Source: an uncultured Collinsella sp. (GTDB lineage Bacteria > Actinomycetota > Coriobacteriia > Coriobacteriales > Coriobacteriaceae). From it: a DNA stretch of 39,844 nucleotides. The DNA lies in contig UQZU01000018.1 in the NCBI GenBank assembly GCA_900545665.1, forward strand, positions 1 through 39,844, written 5' to 3'. Of this stretch, positions 31,827 through 39,578 are shown one piece after another (within the stretch, counting starts at the first letter, position 1; each line of letters begins with the position of its first letter). The position numbers and the translations under genes are program-made. The notes below the pieces were generated by a model. It was not told the origin of the DNA, did not search any database, and worked only from the letters and a program-made list of their open reading frames with translations.

Positions 31827-32660
31827 CTACTCGGGCCAGGCCAAAGTAGACCCATAGAGCGGCTCCCCCTTGGTGCAGGGGTAGCGACTCAAGTAACACG
31901 ACGATAGCAAGTCGAAAAAATAAGTCATGGCGTATTTCGAATAAACGCCGAGTCGGTCAATTCCGTTTCCCGCATTACCAAGACGATATACACGGTCAAA
32001 AGACCTCGATTTGTCATCGTTGCTAAACGCAGTAATTAGAATCTTCCTGCCCGAACGGCAATCAAGATACTCACGCGCCTGGGACGCAAATAGCCCGGAG
32101 ACCGATACGAGAATTATCAATGACTGCGAAGCGTCTCCCATGTTTTTCAATTCCGCGACGTTAGCCCCAGCAACTATGCGAACTATCTTGCCCGCATAAA
32201 ACATTTCCTGCTGAAATCGTACGAGATTGGCGCTCACATTATTGGTGCACCAGATTTCAACGTTTTTATGGCCATCAATTTCGTCGGCAAGGTGCTTAAT
32301 AGCGATATCGGACACGCCGCTTTCAACCTCAGCGAACATCTCGATCATGCGAACGTCGAGCTCTGCCCTGTACTCCTCGTAGCCAAATTCCTCCTCTCGA
32401 TGGCTTAAGTCGCTTGGAAAGACTGATTGAGTAAATGATTCTTTCAAATCGCTAAGAGACTGGTAGCCCAATCGATTGCAGAAACGACGAACAGCGGAAC
32501 GGGTCACGAATGCATCGCGGGTTATTGTGGCAACATTGATTTCGCTCGAACGCCTAATGTGAGCGATGAGATATCGAGCGATGGCGGCATCGTTTGACCC
32601 AAACTCGCTGTTGATGATGGAGCTAATGCGATTGAGCACATCGAAGTCATTGATATTCAC
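31827..32660 (-). CDS. RpiR-family transcriptional regulator
   Basis: A 277-aa regulator. Residues 5-85 are the RpiR helix-turn-helix (ISSIINSEFGSNDAAIARYLIAHIR, then TRSAVRRFCNRLGYQSLSDLKESF). Residues 115-260 are a SIS domain (NVEIWCTNNVSANLVRFQQEM; SLIILVSVSGLFASQAREYLD; ILITAFSN). It probably senses a sugar phosphate and controls the divergent GH1-PTS genes. I choose GTG 32660 because AGAGGGA precedes it by 5 nt; ATG 32699 lacks a ribosome site. The gene is poorer in GC than the housekeeping genes nearby. Confidence 0.85.
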   Translation of the reverse strand: MNINDFDVLNRISSIINSEFGSNDAAIARYLIAHIRRSSEINVATITRDAFVTRSAVRRFCNRLGYQSLSDLKESFTQSVFPSDLSHREEEFGYEEYRAELDVRMIEMFAEVESGVSDIAIKHLADEIDGHKNVEIWCTNNVSANLVRFQQEMFYAGKIVRIVAGANVAELKNMGDASQSLIILVSVSGLFASQAREYLDCRSGRKILITAFSNDDKSRSFDRVYRLGNAGNGIDRLGVYSKYAMTYFFDLLSSCYLSRYPCTKGEPLYGSTLAWPE

Positions 32661-32702
32661 GTGATCCCTCTTTCCGCTCTCCTCGAAATCATAGTTCATT
32701 TA

Positions 32703-32740
32703 TTGAATCAAACAGCTTTGGTCGTTCTCCTATGATTCAA
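32703..32740. promoter_or_regulatory. inverted repeat TTGAATCA/TGATTCAA, candidate RpiR operator
   Basis: TTGAATCA (32703-32710) and TGATTCAA (32733-32740) are perfect inverted copies 22 bp apart, in the divergent region between the RpiR gene and the GH1-PTS operon. The arrangement suits a dimeric regulator; assignment to RpiR is inference. No clear -35/-10 pair was recognised here. Confidence 0.45.
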
Positions 32741-32811
32741 ATCAGTTGACGTCATCTTAATCGTAATTCCGCCACACGTATCCACCGTGTTGAATGATGG
32801 AAAGGGGATTC

Positions 32812-34230
32812 ATGGGCAACGTGAACAACATCCCGTTTCTCTGGGGTTCCGCCACGGCGTCTTATCAGTGCGAGGGTGCCTGGAACGAAGACGGCAAAGG
32901 CCTTGGCGAGTGGGATTTCTTTAACCACACAAGCAATAAGAACATCAACCATGTTGACGGTGATGTATCTTGCGACTTCTACCATCGCTATGAAGAAGAT
33001 ATCCGCATGATGAAAGAAGGCGGACAAAACACCTATCGCTTCTCTCTTTCATGGAGTCGAATCATCCCCACGGGTATCGGTGAAGTGAATGAAAAGGGTA
33101 TCGATTTTTATAATCGGGTCATTGATTGCTGCCTCGAAAATGGCATAGAGCCCAACGTTACGCTGTTCCATTACGATCTGCCATTCACGCTTGCTTGCAA
33201 AGGCGGATGGCTGAACAACGATATGGCAGAATGGTTCTGCAAATACGCCAAGATTTGCTTTGAGCGCTTTGGAGACCGCGTCAAAATCTGGGCTACCGTT
33301 AACGAGCCGCATTTCTACAGCTACTGCGTAAACATGTTGGGCAACTATCCCCCCAATCGATCGCTCGACGTTCAGTCGTACATGCAGTTTCAGTACAACC
33401 TGATGCGCGCAAGCGCACTCGCAGTCCGAGCATATCGTCAAATGGGCTACGACGGCATCATCGGCGCCGTCCACGATGGCGGCGTTGTCGAACTCGACCC
33501 GGCAACCGAGCACCCCGATGACGTATTTCGATACGCAGACTTTTTCGCCAATCGCATGATTCTGGCACCAGCACTTCAGGGTCAACTGCCGCCAGAAATG
33601 GACGAAATCCTTGAAAAACTTGGCGTCTCGCTCTATCGATCCCCAAATGACGTAGAAGAATTCAGAGACGGTAAAGTCGATTTTATTGGACTCAACGTGT
33701 ATTGCCGAGAGTATGTAACCGACTGGCACGGTGGAGAGCTTGCCGTTTCGGCGAACAATAAGGGCGGTTCGAGCAAAAAGGTCGAAGGAAAATGCATTGC
33801 GCCCTTGTTTGAAAGCGCCCGCGACAGCAATGTTCCCCGCAATAAATGGGGCCGCGAAATACTCCCAAGTTGCATGTATTCAACCATCATGGATGTCCAC
33901 GAGCGCTATGACGCGCCCCGCATCTTTATTACGGAAAACGGACATGGCGCCTATGAGCAACCAGACGCAGACGGAATGATCCACGATGATGACCGCATCG
34001 AGCTTCTGGGCCAGTTCATCGAGCACATGATGAGGGCTAAGCGCGACGGCGCGCGCGTTGAGGGCTACTACCTCTGGTCGACGATGGATCTGTATAGCTG
34101 GATCAACGGCTACGAAAAACGATACGGACTTGTCCATATCGACTTCGAGAACAATCTGGAGCGCACCCCCAAAAAGAGCTGGTATTGGTACCGAGACCTT
34201 ATCTCGAAGTATCAGGAGCAGGAAGGTTAG
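32812..34230 (+). CDS. GH1 6-phospho-beta-glycosidase
   Basis: A 472-aa family-1 (beta/alpha)8 enzyme. The acid/base is E165 in ATVNEP and the nucleophile is E375 in FITENGHG. The C-terminal loop DLYSWINGYEKRYG has S429, K436 and Y438 in the places that bind the 6-phosphate in LacG-type enzymes; plain beta-glucosidases have Glu where S429 stands. It therefore cleaves a phosphorylated beta-glucoside or beta-galactoside made by the PTS encoded 9 nt downstream. AAAGGGG precedes ATG 32812. No signal peptide. Glucose versus galactose preference cannot be read. Confidence 0.92.
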   Translation: MGNVNNIPFLWGSATASYQCEGAWNEDGKGLGEWDFFNHTSNKNINHVDGDVSCDFYHRYEEDIRMMKEGGQNTYRFSLSWSRIIPTGIGEVNEKGIDFYNRVIDCCLENGIEPNVTLFHYDLPFTLACKGGWLNNDMAEWFCKYAKICFERFGDRVKIWATVNEPHFYSYCVNMLGNYPPNRSLDVQSYMQFQYNLMRASALAVRAYRQMGYDGIIGAVHDGGVVELDPATEHPDDVFRYADFFANRMILAPALQGQLPPEMDEILEKLGVSLYRSPNDVEEFRDGKVDFIGLNVYCREYVTDWHGGELAVSANNKGGSSKKVEGKCIAPLFESARDSNVPRNKWGREILPSCMYSTIMDVHERYDAPRIFITENGHGAYEQPDADGMIHDDDRIELLGQFIEHMMRAKRDGARVEGYYLWSTMDLYSWINGYEKRYGLVHIDFENNLERTPKKSWYWYRDLISKYQEQEG

Positions 34231-34239
34231 GAGAAAGAG

Positions 34240-35640
34240 ATGAAATATCAGGCAATGTCCGAAACAGTCCTAAAGGCTGTTGGCGGCAAAGAGAACATTA
34301 CATCGGTAACTCATTGTGCGACGCGCCTTCGCATCGACGCACGAGACACCTCGATCATCGATCTCCAGCTCGCCAAATCGGCTGACCAGGCGCTCGGGGC
34401 AGCAGTCAGCGGTGGCCAGCTTCAGGTGATCATCGGCCCCAACGTCACCGAGGCCTACAACGACTTCCTCGACTTCGCGGGAATCGAAGTCGGCGGTGGC
34501 ACGGTTGCCGACGATGCCCAAACCGCCAAAGACCTTGCAGAAGGCATTAAAAGCGGTAACACCGCCATGGGCTTGATTGAGAAATTCGGGAACGTCTCTG
34601 CACAGGTATTCATGCCCATCGTCCCGGCGCTCATCGTTGGCGGACTCATTCTTTCGATCAAGAATCTCCTGGTCAATTATTGTGGATTGAGCACCGATAG
34701 CGGAACCGCCCAGGTTCTGCTGGCGATCTTCAGCGCCTCATTTAGCTTCCTGCCCGTTTACCTCGGCTATCAGCTCGCCGCCGTCATGAAGATGCAGCCT
34801 ATCATGGGCGCACTGCTGGGCGCAATCATGATTAGCTCGTCTATTAGCGGTGCTGAGGGTCTCGACTTTCTTGGCATCCCCATCCCGACGAATGACTACT
34901 CGAGCACGGTGGTGCCCATCGTACTGGGCGTTGTGTTCATGTACTTTGTTGATCGCGGTCTTCAGAAAATCATCCCCGACATTACCAAACTGTTCTTGAA
35001 GCCGCTGCTCACCATGTTCATCGTCGTGCCTGTTGAGCTGATTATCCTCGGCCCCGCCGGCAGCATGATGGGCTACGCGCTGAGTGATGCCGCCACGTGG
35101 CTCATGGATAACGTGGCATTTATCGCTACTCCAATCCTTGCAGCCCTTAACCCCTATTTTGTCATGCTCGGTCTTGATAAGGCCTACATCGCGATCGAAG
35201 TTACGAGCTTGGCGCAGCTCGGCTGGGCGCCCATCATCTTTGGCTTCATCTCAAACCTCTGCATTGGCGGCACGAGTCTCGCCTTGGCAACTGCAATGAA
35301 AGGCAACAAGGAGAAGAGAGGTATGGTCACCACGGTTGCCGTCACCGCACTCTGTGGCGTAACTGAGCCCGCATTTTACGGCTGCCTCATCGAGCGTCCC
35401 CGCCTGCTTGTCGGCACAGCAATCGGCGCCCTCTGCGCGGGACTCCCTGCAGGCATCTTCGTCCTGAAGGAGTATGTTGCGGGAGCATGCCCCGGTCTTC
35501 TTTCTGCGCTGATCTTTATCGCTCCCGATGGATCCATGGGCAACTTCGTACTGGCGTGCGTTGTCGCCGTCATCGCCATCGTTGTCTCGTTCATCGCTGC
35601 ACGCGTGATCATCAAGAAGAATCCCAACTATATTGAGTAG
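34240..35640 (+). CDS. PTS permease, IIB-IIC, beta-glucoside type
   Basis: A 466-aa permease. Residues 1-85 are IIB with THCATRLR (phospho-Cys C26). Residues 105-455 are the IIC channel with about ten helices, including FGNVSAQVFMPIVPALIVGGL and the sugar-site motif GVTEPAFYG. It lacks the C-terminal IIA domain found in BglF-like proteins, so it needs a separate IIA such as that at 14871. AGGAG precedes the ATG. With the GH1 gene just upstream it forms an operon for uptake and cleavage of a beta-glycoside, ended by a strong terminator. Confidence 0.92.
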   Translation: MKYQAMSETVLKAVGGKENITSVTHCATRLRIDARDTSIIDLQLAKSADQALGAAVSGGQLQVIIGPNVTEAYNDFLDFAGIEVGGGTVADDAQTAKDLAEGIKSGNTAMGLIEKFGNVSAQVFMPIVPALIVGGLILSIKNLLVNYCGLSTDSGTAQVLLAIFSASFSFLPVYLGYQLAAVMKMQPIMGALLGAIMISSSISGAEGLDFLGIPIPTNDYSSTVVPIVLGVVFMYFVDRGLQKIIPDITKLFLKPLLTMFIVVPVELIILGPAGSMMGYALSDAATWLMDNVAFIATPILAALNPYFVMLGLDKAYIAIEVTSLAQLGWAPIIFGFISNLCIGGTSLALATAMKGNKEKRGMVTTVAVTALCGVTEPAFYGCLIERPRLLVGTAIGALCAGLPAGIFVLKEYVAGACPGLLSALIFIAPDGSMGNFVLACVVAVIAIVVSFIAARVIIKKNPNYIE

Positions 35641-35740
35641 ATGCCCGCTGCTTGCATTGGGGACATCCTCGGCAGACCATTAGCAAGAACCCAAGAGTCC
35701 CTTAGGAGCTCGATTAATCCATTCGGATTCCTCAGGCACA

Positions 35741-35779
35741 AACGACCCCGATTCCACAATGAAATCGGGGTCGTTGTTT
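35741..35779 (+). terminator. terminator of the GH1-PTS operon
   Basis: AACGACCCCGATT (35741-35753) pairs perfectly with AATCGGGGTCGTT (35763-35775), followed by GTTT. It lies 100 bp after the PTS stop. Confidence 0.9.
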
Positions 35780-36130
35780 CTAAAGCCTTCGATAGACAAT
35801 CGGTGTTTACCTTAGCTCCCTATCCAAGTTAATTATCCACGCTCGTTCTCCGGTCGGAAGATTTTCTTCTCTCGCGTGTCCAGAAATCCACGCTCGAGCA
35901 GAACATCCAGGTCCGTACCCGCCCTTGTCTCGATCTGTAACAGCAAGAGGCCTATTCCGCTTCTACATGTTACAGATCAAGATATTCCTAAAACACCCTA
36001 AGTTTCATCTCAATCTGTAACAGTTAGATGCCAAATATCGGTCTTGGTGTTACAGATTTAGACAAACTGGAGGACGAGACAAACCAAAAACGGGATGGGC
36101 GCTAACCCGATGGCGCACCACCTAAATAGA
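35780..36130. other. gene-free stretch with two repeat types
   Basis: No gene is visible in 350 bp. The 11-mer ATCCACGCTCG occurs at 35835-35845 and 35886-35896 in the same orientation; it also occurs inverted at 31730-31740 and in variant form at 31785-31795. A second repeat, two palindromic units 80 bp apart, occupies 35932-36058. The region lies between two unrelated transcription units and may be an accumulation site for small repeats. Confidence 0.6.
35932..36058. repeat. two palindromic units spaced exactly 80 bp
   Basis: Unit 1: GATCTGTAACA (35932-35942) and TGTTACAGATC (35968-35978). Unit 2: AATCTGTAACA (36012-36022) and TGTTACAGATT (36048-36058). Each pair is a perfect 11-bp inverted repeat with a 25-nt loop; the terminal base change in unit 2 is compensated on the other arm. 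Loops agree at about 60% of positions. The compensated change suggests that pairing is kept by selection or that the unit spreads as a palindrome. Confidence 0.8.
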
Positions 36131-36132
36131 AA

Positions 36133-36163
36133 CGGGCCCTGTCCCACAAGGGAACAGAGCCCG
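36133..36163. terminator. hairpin downstream of tRNA-Thr, CTGTCCC type
   Basis: CGGGCCCTGTCCC (36133-36145) pairs with GGGAACAGAGCCCG (36150-36163) with small interruptions. On the minus strand it lies 10 bp past the tRNA 3' end and is followed by TTTCT. It contains GGGACAG, like the hairpins at 21-27 kb. Confidence 0.6.
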
Positions 36164-36172
36164 AAACTCTCA

Positions 36173-36247
36173 TGGAGCCAGTGACAGGAATCGAACCTGC
36201 AACCCACTGATTACAAATCAGTTGCGCTACCGTTGCGCCACACTGGC
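36173..36247 (-). tRNA. tRNA-Thr (TGT)
   Basis: Minus-strand cloverleaf: acceptor GCCAGTG with CACTGGC, discriminator U, encoded CCA at 36173-36175. Anticodon TGT at 36213-36215 in loop TTTGTAA. It is a second threonine tRNA besides the GGT one at 31.3 kb. tRNA genes are frequent integration sites, but no att duplication was found. Confidence 0.94.
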
Positions 36248-36393
36248 ACACTTGGCGCTTTCGCGCGAAGCCAGTTAAGAATAAAGGAATTGCGGACGAG
36301 GCGCAACAGGCCACACGGCGTTATACAAATATGCAAAATCCAGCAACAACAGGTACCAGGCCCGTTCATTTCTGTCGGTTCGCCCTCAATCTC

Positions 36394-36462
36394 AAAACCA
36401 TTCGTTAGAACGAATAGTTTTAATTACAATTGCTATATATAAAACTATTCGTTCTAACGAAG
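36394..36462. promoter_or_regulatory. promoter enclosed by two mirrored operators of the HTH-kinase gene
   Basis: O1 ATTCGTTAGAACGAAT (36400-36415) and O2 ATTCGTTCTAACGAAG (36447-36462) are palindromes with 7-bp and 6-bp perfect arms. The two sites also form one large inverted repeat: 36401-36422 and 36440-36461 are perfect 22-bp reverse complements. The 17-bp centre holds GCTATATA, a likely -10 (TATATA) for the gene starting at 36472; the T-rich flank between the sites raises AT content sharply. This design suits cooperative looping autorepression. Confidence 0.8.
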
Positions 36463-36471
36463 GGTTTCGCG

Positions 36472-37812
36472 ATGCTTACTACCAAAGAAGCCGCCGAGCT
36501 GCTCGGCATCACTCCGCGCAGGGTGCAGGAGCTCATAAAAAACGGAGCACTTGAGGCCCGCAAGGCTTCTGGTGTATGGCTCATCGACAAAGACAGCGTC
36601 GACACGCGACTCCGCTCTGTGACCAAAACGGGGGGACGTCCCCGCCGCGGCCACGGTAAGAGCGAGATCGCGTTCACCCTCATGAACCGCACGTACGAAG
36701 TCGCTCAGCTGGTCTACAGCACATCGCGAAAAGACTTTACCCACATCGGTGCCGACATCGATTACGCCCACGCCCCTATTGGAGTATTTGGCCCTAATAG
36801 CCCCATATCGCTAGACTCCTTCCGCATCTGGTGGCGCGGCCGCGGTATCCCGCTCGCACGCATTGGGCTAGCCTCCCTGCTTGCAGAAGCCGCAGTCGAT
36901 GTTCCCGATGAACTCGTCCAGCGAAATCTCGGCCTCTCCTTATCCGACCAGTATTGGATTAGGCCCCAAGGTTCCGGTCTCACCTGGGAGGATATCAACT
37001 TCTTCAATAACGCCTTTGATGACGTCTCGCTAACCATTGCACCCTTTGCCCCAGAGGGAAAAGCGGCTGCCGCAAAGCCCGATAACACCTCGGACGGCAA
37101 TCTTCAAAAGTACTGGACGTGCGAGGGCGAACGTCGAATTCTGCATAAGGCAGGAGCGCACCTGGACCAGGAACCTTATAACGAGCTGGTGGCGACCGCG
37201 CTCCACCGTCGCATCCTAAACGCCTGCGATTATGTGCCTTACTCGCTCGAGGGCACGGGCACTTCCGCCCTGAGCACATGCGATGTCTTCTTAACTGATG
37301 AAGAAGAGTATGTCCCTGCGTTCTATGTAAACCAGCACGCAAACGCAGATGAACGGCTAACCGACTACGAGCGATATGTAGCAAACTGCGAGGAGCTCGG
37401 GGTGACAGGCGTCAAGGATGCCCTTGACCGCATGATCGTATGTGACGACATCATTGCCAACTACGATCGTCATTGGCGCAACTTCGGCCTCGTGCGAAAC
37501 GTAAACACGCAAGCTTGCAGACCTGCCCCCATCTTCGATTCGGGCTCATCGCTCTGGTGCAACATATCACTAGAGGAGCTTAGGGCGGGAGAGCACAGTT
37601 TTACCAGCGCACAATTTCATTCAAGCCCCGCCAAACAAATGTTGCTCGTCGAGGACATGGGCTGGTTTGACGGCGACAAACTCGAAGGCTTCGTTGACGA
37701 GGCAATCGAGATTCTTTCCAGAAACGACGCGCTCACGGCAAGGCTGCCATATCTAAAAAAGGCGCTAACGTGGCGCCTCGAAAGAATGATCGACATCGCT
37801 GAATGGAGTTAG
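36472..37812 (+). CDS. excisionase-type HTH fused to HipA/CtkA-like kinase
   Basis: A 446-aa protein. Residues 1-50 are a MerR/excisionase-type HTH (LTTKEAAELLGITPRRVQELIKNGALEARKASGVWLIDKDSV). A basic linker GGRPRRGHGK follows. Residues 200-446 look like a HipA/CtkA-type Ser/Thr kinase: SDGNLQKYWTCEGERRILHKAG with K226 as possible ATP-binding lysine, QEPYNELVATAL, EEYVPAF, the catalytic loop NYDRHWRNFG (D332, N337) and the metal loop PIFDSGSSLW (D356). In HipBA modules the DNA-binding antitoxin and kinase toxin are separate; here one protein has both. Residues 65-190 are a middle region with FTLMNRTYEVAQLVY. GAAGGG precedes ATG 36472. No partner antitoxin gene adjoins it. Kinase assignment is from motifs. 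Confidence 0.8.
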   Translation: MLTTKEAAELLGITPRRVQELIKNGALEARKASGVWLIDKDSVDTRLRSVTKTGGRPRRGHGKSEIAFTLMNRTYEVAQLVYSTSRKDFTHIGADIDYAHAPIGVFGPNSPISLDSFRIWWRGRGIPLARIGLASLLAEAAVDVPDELVQRNLGLSLSDQYWIRPQGSGLTWEDINFFNNAFDDVSLTIAPFAPEGKAAAAKPDNTSDGNLQKYWTCEGERRILHKAGAHLDQEPYNELVATALHRRILNACDYVPYSLEGTGTSALSTCDVFLTDEEEYVPAFYVNQHANADERLTDYERYVANCEELGVTGVKDALDRMIVCDDIIANYDRHWRNFGLVRNVNTQACRPAPIFDSGSSLWCNISLEELRAGEHSFTSAQFHSSPAKQMLLVEDMGWFDGDKLEGFVDEAIEILSRNDALTARLPYLKKALTWRLERMIDIAEWS

Positions 37813-37839
37813 CGAGGCAGCATTGCCCCGCCAACTTCC

Positions 37840-38517
37840 CTACCTCCCGCGCAGGGCCTTGAGCTTGGCCAGGGCATCGGGGCTCAGGCGACTGCCCAGA
37901 GTCATCTTGATCTGCGGAGCTTCCTCTGCCTCGTGAACGTCGTTATCGATCTGTTTGATCTCGTCCACCAGCATACGGCTCGAGATGCGCGTGACACCCT
38001 TGCCCATGACGACGGCCTGGATCGTGCCGTCGCTCGATACCACGGAGCATGCGCGGCCTTCCTCGCGCGCCTCGATGCAGAGCTTTTGCACCACGGTATC
38101 GGCTGAAACACCCGTCGGCGAGAACTCGATGCGCACGCCGCGGGCCGGCAGGTTGGGACGTTCACTGGAGATATTGCCCGCGCCGTCAAACACGATCACG
38201 GCCTCGTAACGGCCCTGGGCAAAGGCAGCAACGTCGTTAATGAGGGCGGTGCGCGCCATATCGTGAACGTCGCTGGAATACGGATCGTCGGAATGGTCGT
38301 ACACGAGCTTTTCGTAGCGCGGCGTGCAGTGGATCACGTTGTAACCGTCGACCACCAGCAGCTCGGGCTTGTTGGAGTGCACCGTCGAGACTGGGTCGGC
38401 GATAGCCTGCGCAAACGCATTGCCGCCCACGCCGTAGGTCGCGGCCGAAACAATCGGCTTGGCCGAGCCCTCGCCAAAGCGCTTGGCCTTGGACTTGGCA
38501 CGGTTCTTTTTGGACAT
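37840..38517 (-). CDS. NYN-domain RNase, YacP/Rae1-like
   Basis: The 225-aa protein has a basic N-terminal tail (residues 1-20) and a PIN/NYN nuclease fold: LLVVDGYNVIH with the first acidic residue, ARTALINDVAAFAQ, AVIVFDGAGN, GVSADTVVQKLC and VVSSDGTIQAVV. In Bacillus the homolog Rae1 cuts mRNA on the ribosome. Its place after rlmB and cysS is the usual one for yacP. The start at 38517 is 3 nt after the rlmB stop, with GGAGGAG just upstream inside the rlmB 3' end, so translation is coupled. Confidence 0.9.
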   Translation of the reverse strand: MSKKNRAKSKAKRFGEGSAKPIVSAATYGVGGNAFAQAIADPVSTVHSNKPELLVVDGYNVIHCTPRYEKLVYDHSDDPYSSDVHDMARTALINDVAAFAQGRYEAVIVFDGAGNISSERPNLPARGVRIEFSPTGVSADTVVQKLCIEAREEGRACSVVSSDGTIQAVVMGKGVTRISSRMLVDEIKQIDNDVHEAEEAPQIKMTLGSRLSPDALAKLKALRGR

Positions 38518-38520
38518 GCG

Positions 38521-39435
38521 CTACTCCTCCCCCATGAGCTCGCCGGCGTTGCGGCGCAGCCACTCAAAGCAGAGGGCCGTAGTCGCCTGGGCAACATTGA
38601 GGCTCTCGGTCATGCCGCGCTGGGGAAGCTTGGTCAAAAAGTCGCATTTCTCGAGCACCAGACGCGAGATGCCGTCGCCCTCGGAACCCATGACGAGTGC
38701 CACGCGGCCCTCGAAGGGGGCATCCCAGCAGCTGCCCTCGGCGTGCTCAGAGGCACCGCCCACCCAAAAACCGGCGGCTTTGAGGTCATCGAGCGCACGA
38801 GCGATATTGGGGACCTGCGCGATGGGCAGATGCATAACGGCGCCGGCAGAAGTCTTGTAGCTACCCACCGTTACGCCGGCGGCTCGTTTGTTGGCGATGA
38901 TGACGCCCGCTGCGCCCACAACCTCGGCAGAGCGCACGATGGCGCCAAAGTTACCGTCGTCGGTCACATGGTCGAGCACAACGACAAGCGCCGGACCGTC
39001 GCCCGCGCGGTCGAGGATGTCGGCGACATCGGCATAGGGGAAGTTGCCAACCTCGAGCGCGATGCCCTGGTGAGCGCCATGGCTCGACAGTGCGTCGAGC
39101 TGCGCGCGCGGCACATACTTAATGCGGACGCCCGCGGCGTTGAGGTCATCGACCAGACGCGACAGGGCGGCATCGCGCTCCCCGCCCTCGGCAATGAGCG
39201 CGCACTTGATGGGAAAACCGGTACGCAGCGCCTCGGCGGCAGCACGACGGCCTTCGATAAACTCACCCTTGGGAGCCTGGACAGCGTCGCGGCCACGCTC
39301 GCGCTGCGGACGTGCAGCCTGGGTACGATCTCGCTGGCCCTTGGGAGCGGCAGCGCGGTCGTTGCGGTGAATCGGACGCGAGCCAGAAGCGGCCTGCTTG
39401 CCGCCACGAGGCGCACGCTTGCGATTGTCGGCCAT
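38521..39435 (-). CDS. rlmB: 23S rRNA (guanosine-2'-O)-methyltransferase RlmB
   Basis: A 304-aa SPOUT (TrmH-family) methyltransferase. A basic disordered tail of 55 residues precedes the substrate-binding domain (FIEGRRAAAEALRTGFPIKCALIAEG; RIKYVPRAQLDALSSHGAHQGIAL). The knot domain holds DDGNFGAIVRSAEVVGAAGVI, LVMGSEGDGISRLV and LPQRGMTESLNVAQATTALCFE, where S-adenosylmethionine binds. It is expected to methylate a guanosine of 23S rRNA. AGGAGG lies 7 nt before ATG. The tail is longer than in E. coli RlmB, as in many actinobacteria. Confidence 0.92.
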   Translation of the reverse strand: MADNRKRAPRGGKQAASGSRPIHRNDRAAAPKGQRDRTQAARPQRERGRDAVQAPKGEFIEGRRAAAEALRTGFPIKCALIAEGGERDAALSRLVDDLNAAGVRIKYVPRAQLDALSSHGAHQGIALEVGNFPYADVADILDRAGDGPALVVVLDHVTDDGNFGAIVRSAEVVGAAGVIIANKRAAGVTVGSYKTSAGAVMHLPIAQVPNIARALDDLKAAGFWVGGASEHAEGSCWDAPFEGRVALVMGSEGDGISRLVLEKCDFLTKLPQRGMTESLNVAQATTALCFEWLRRNAGELMGEE

Positions 39436-39578
39436 AAAGCGGCCTCCTTAAATAGATAACGAACAAGAATCGACCGTCCGAGCCACGGCACCTTGCCTTT
39501 CAATCGTCAGGCATGACCACCAGGTCGATGCCCTCCTCTTTCAAGGCAATCCGCCGCACCTCGAACGGTCGACAAATA

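Noticed and set aside
36173..36247. tRNA-Thr as an integration site for a mobile element carrying the HTH-kinase gene
   Set aside because: No integrase gene and no repeated tRNA 3' end were found in the window.
39500..39578. Short frame ending FEVRRIALKEEGIDLVVMPDD after cysS
   Set aside because: It looks protein-like, but it is in a different frame from cysS, has no clear start and no convincing ribosome site.
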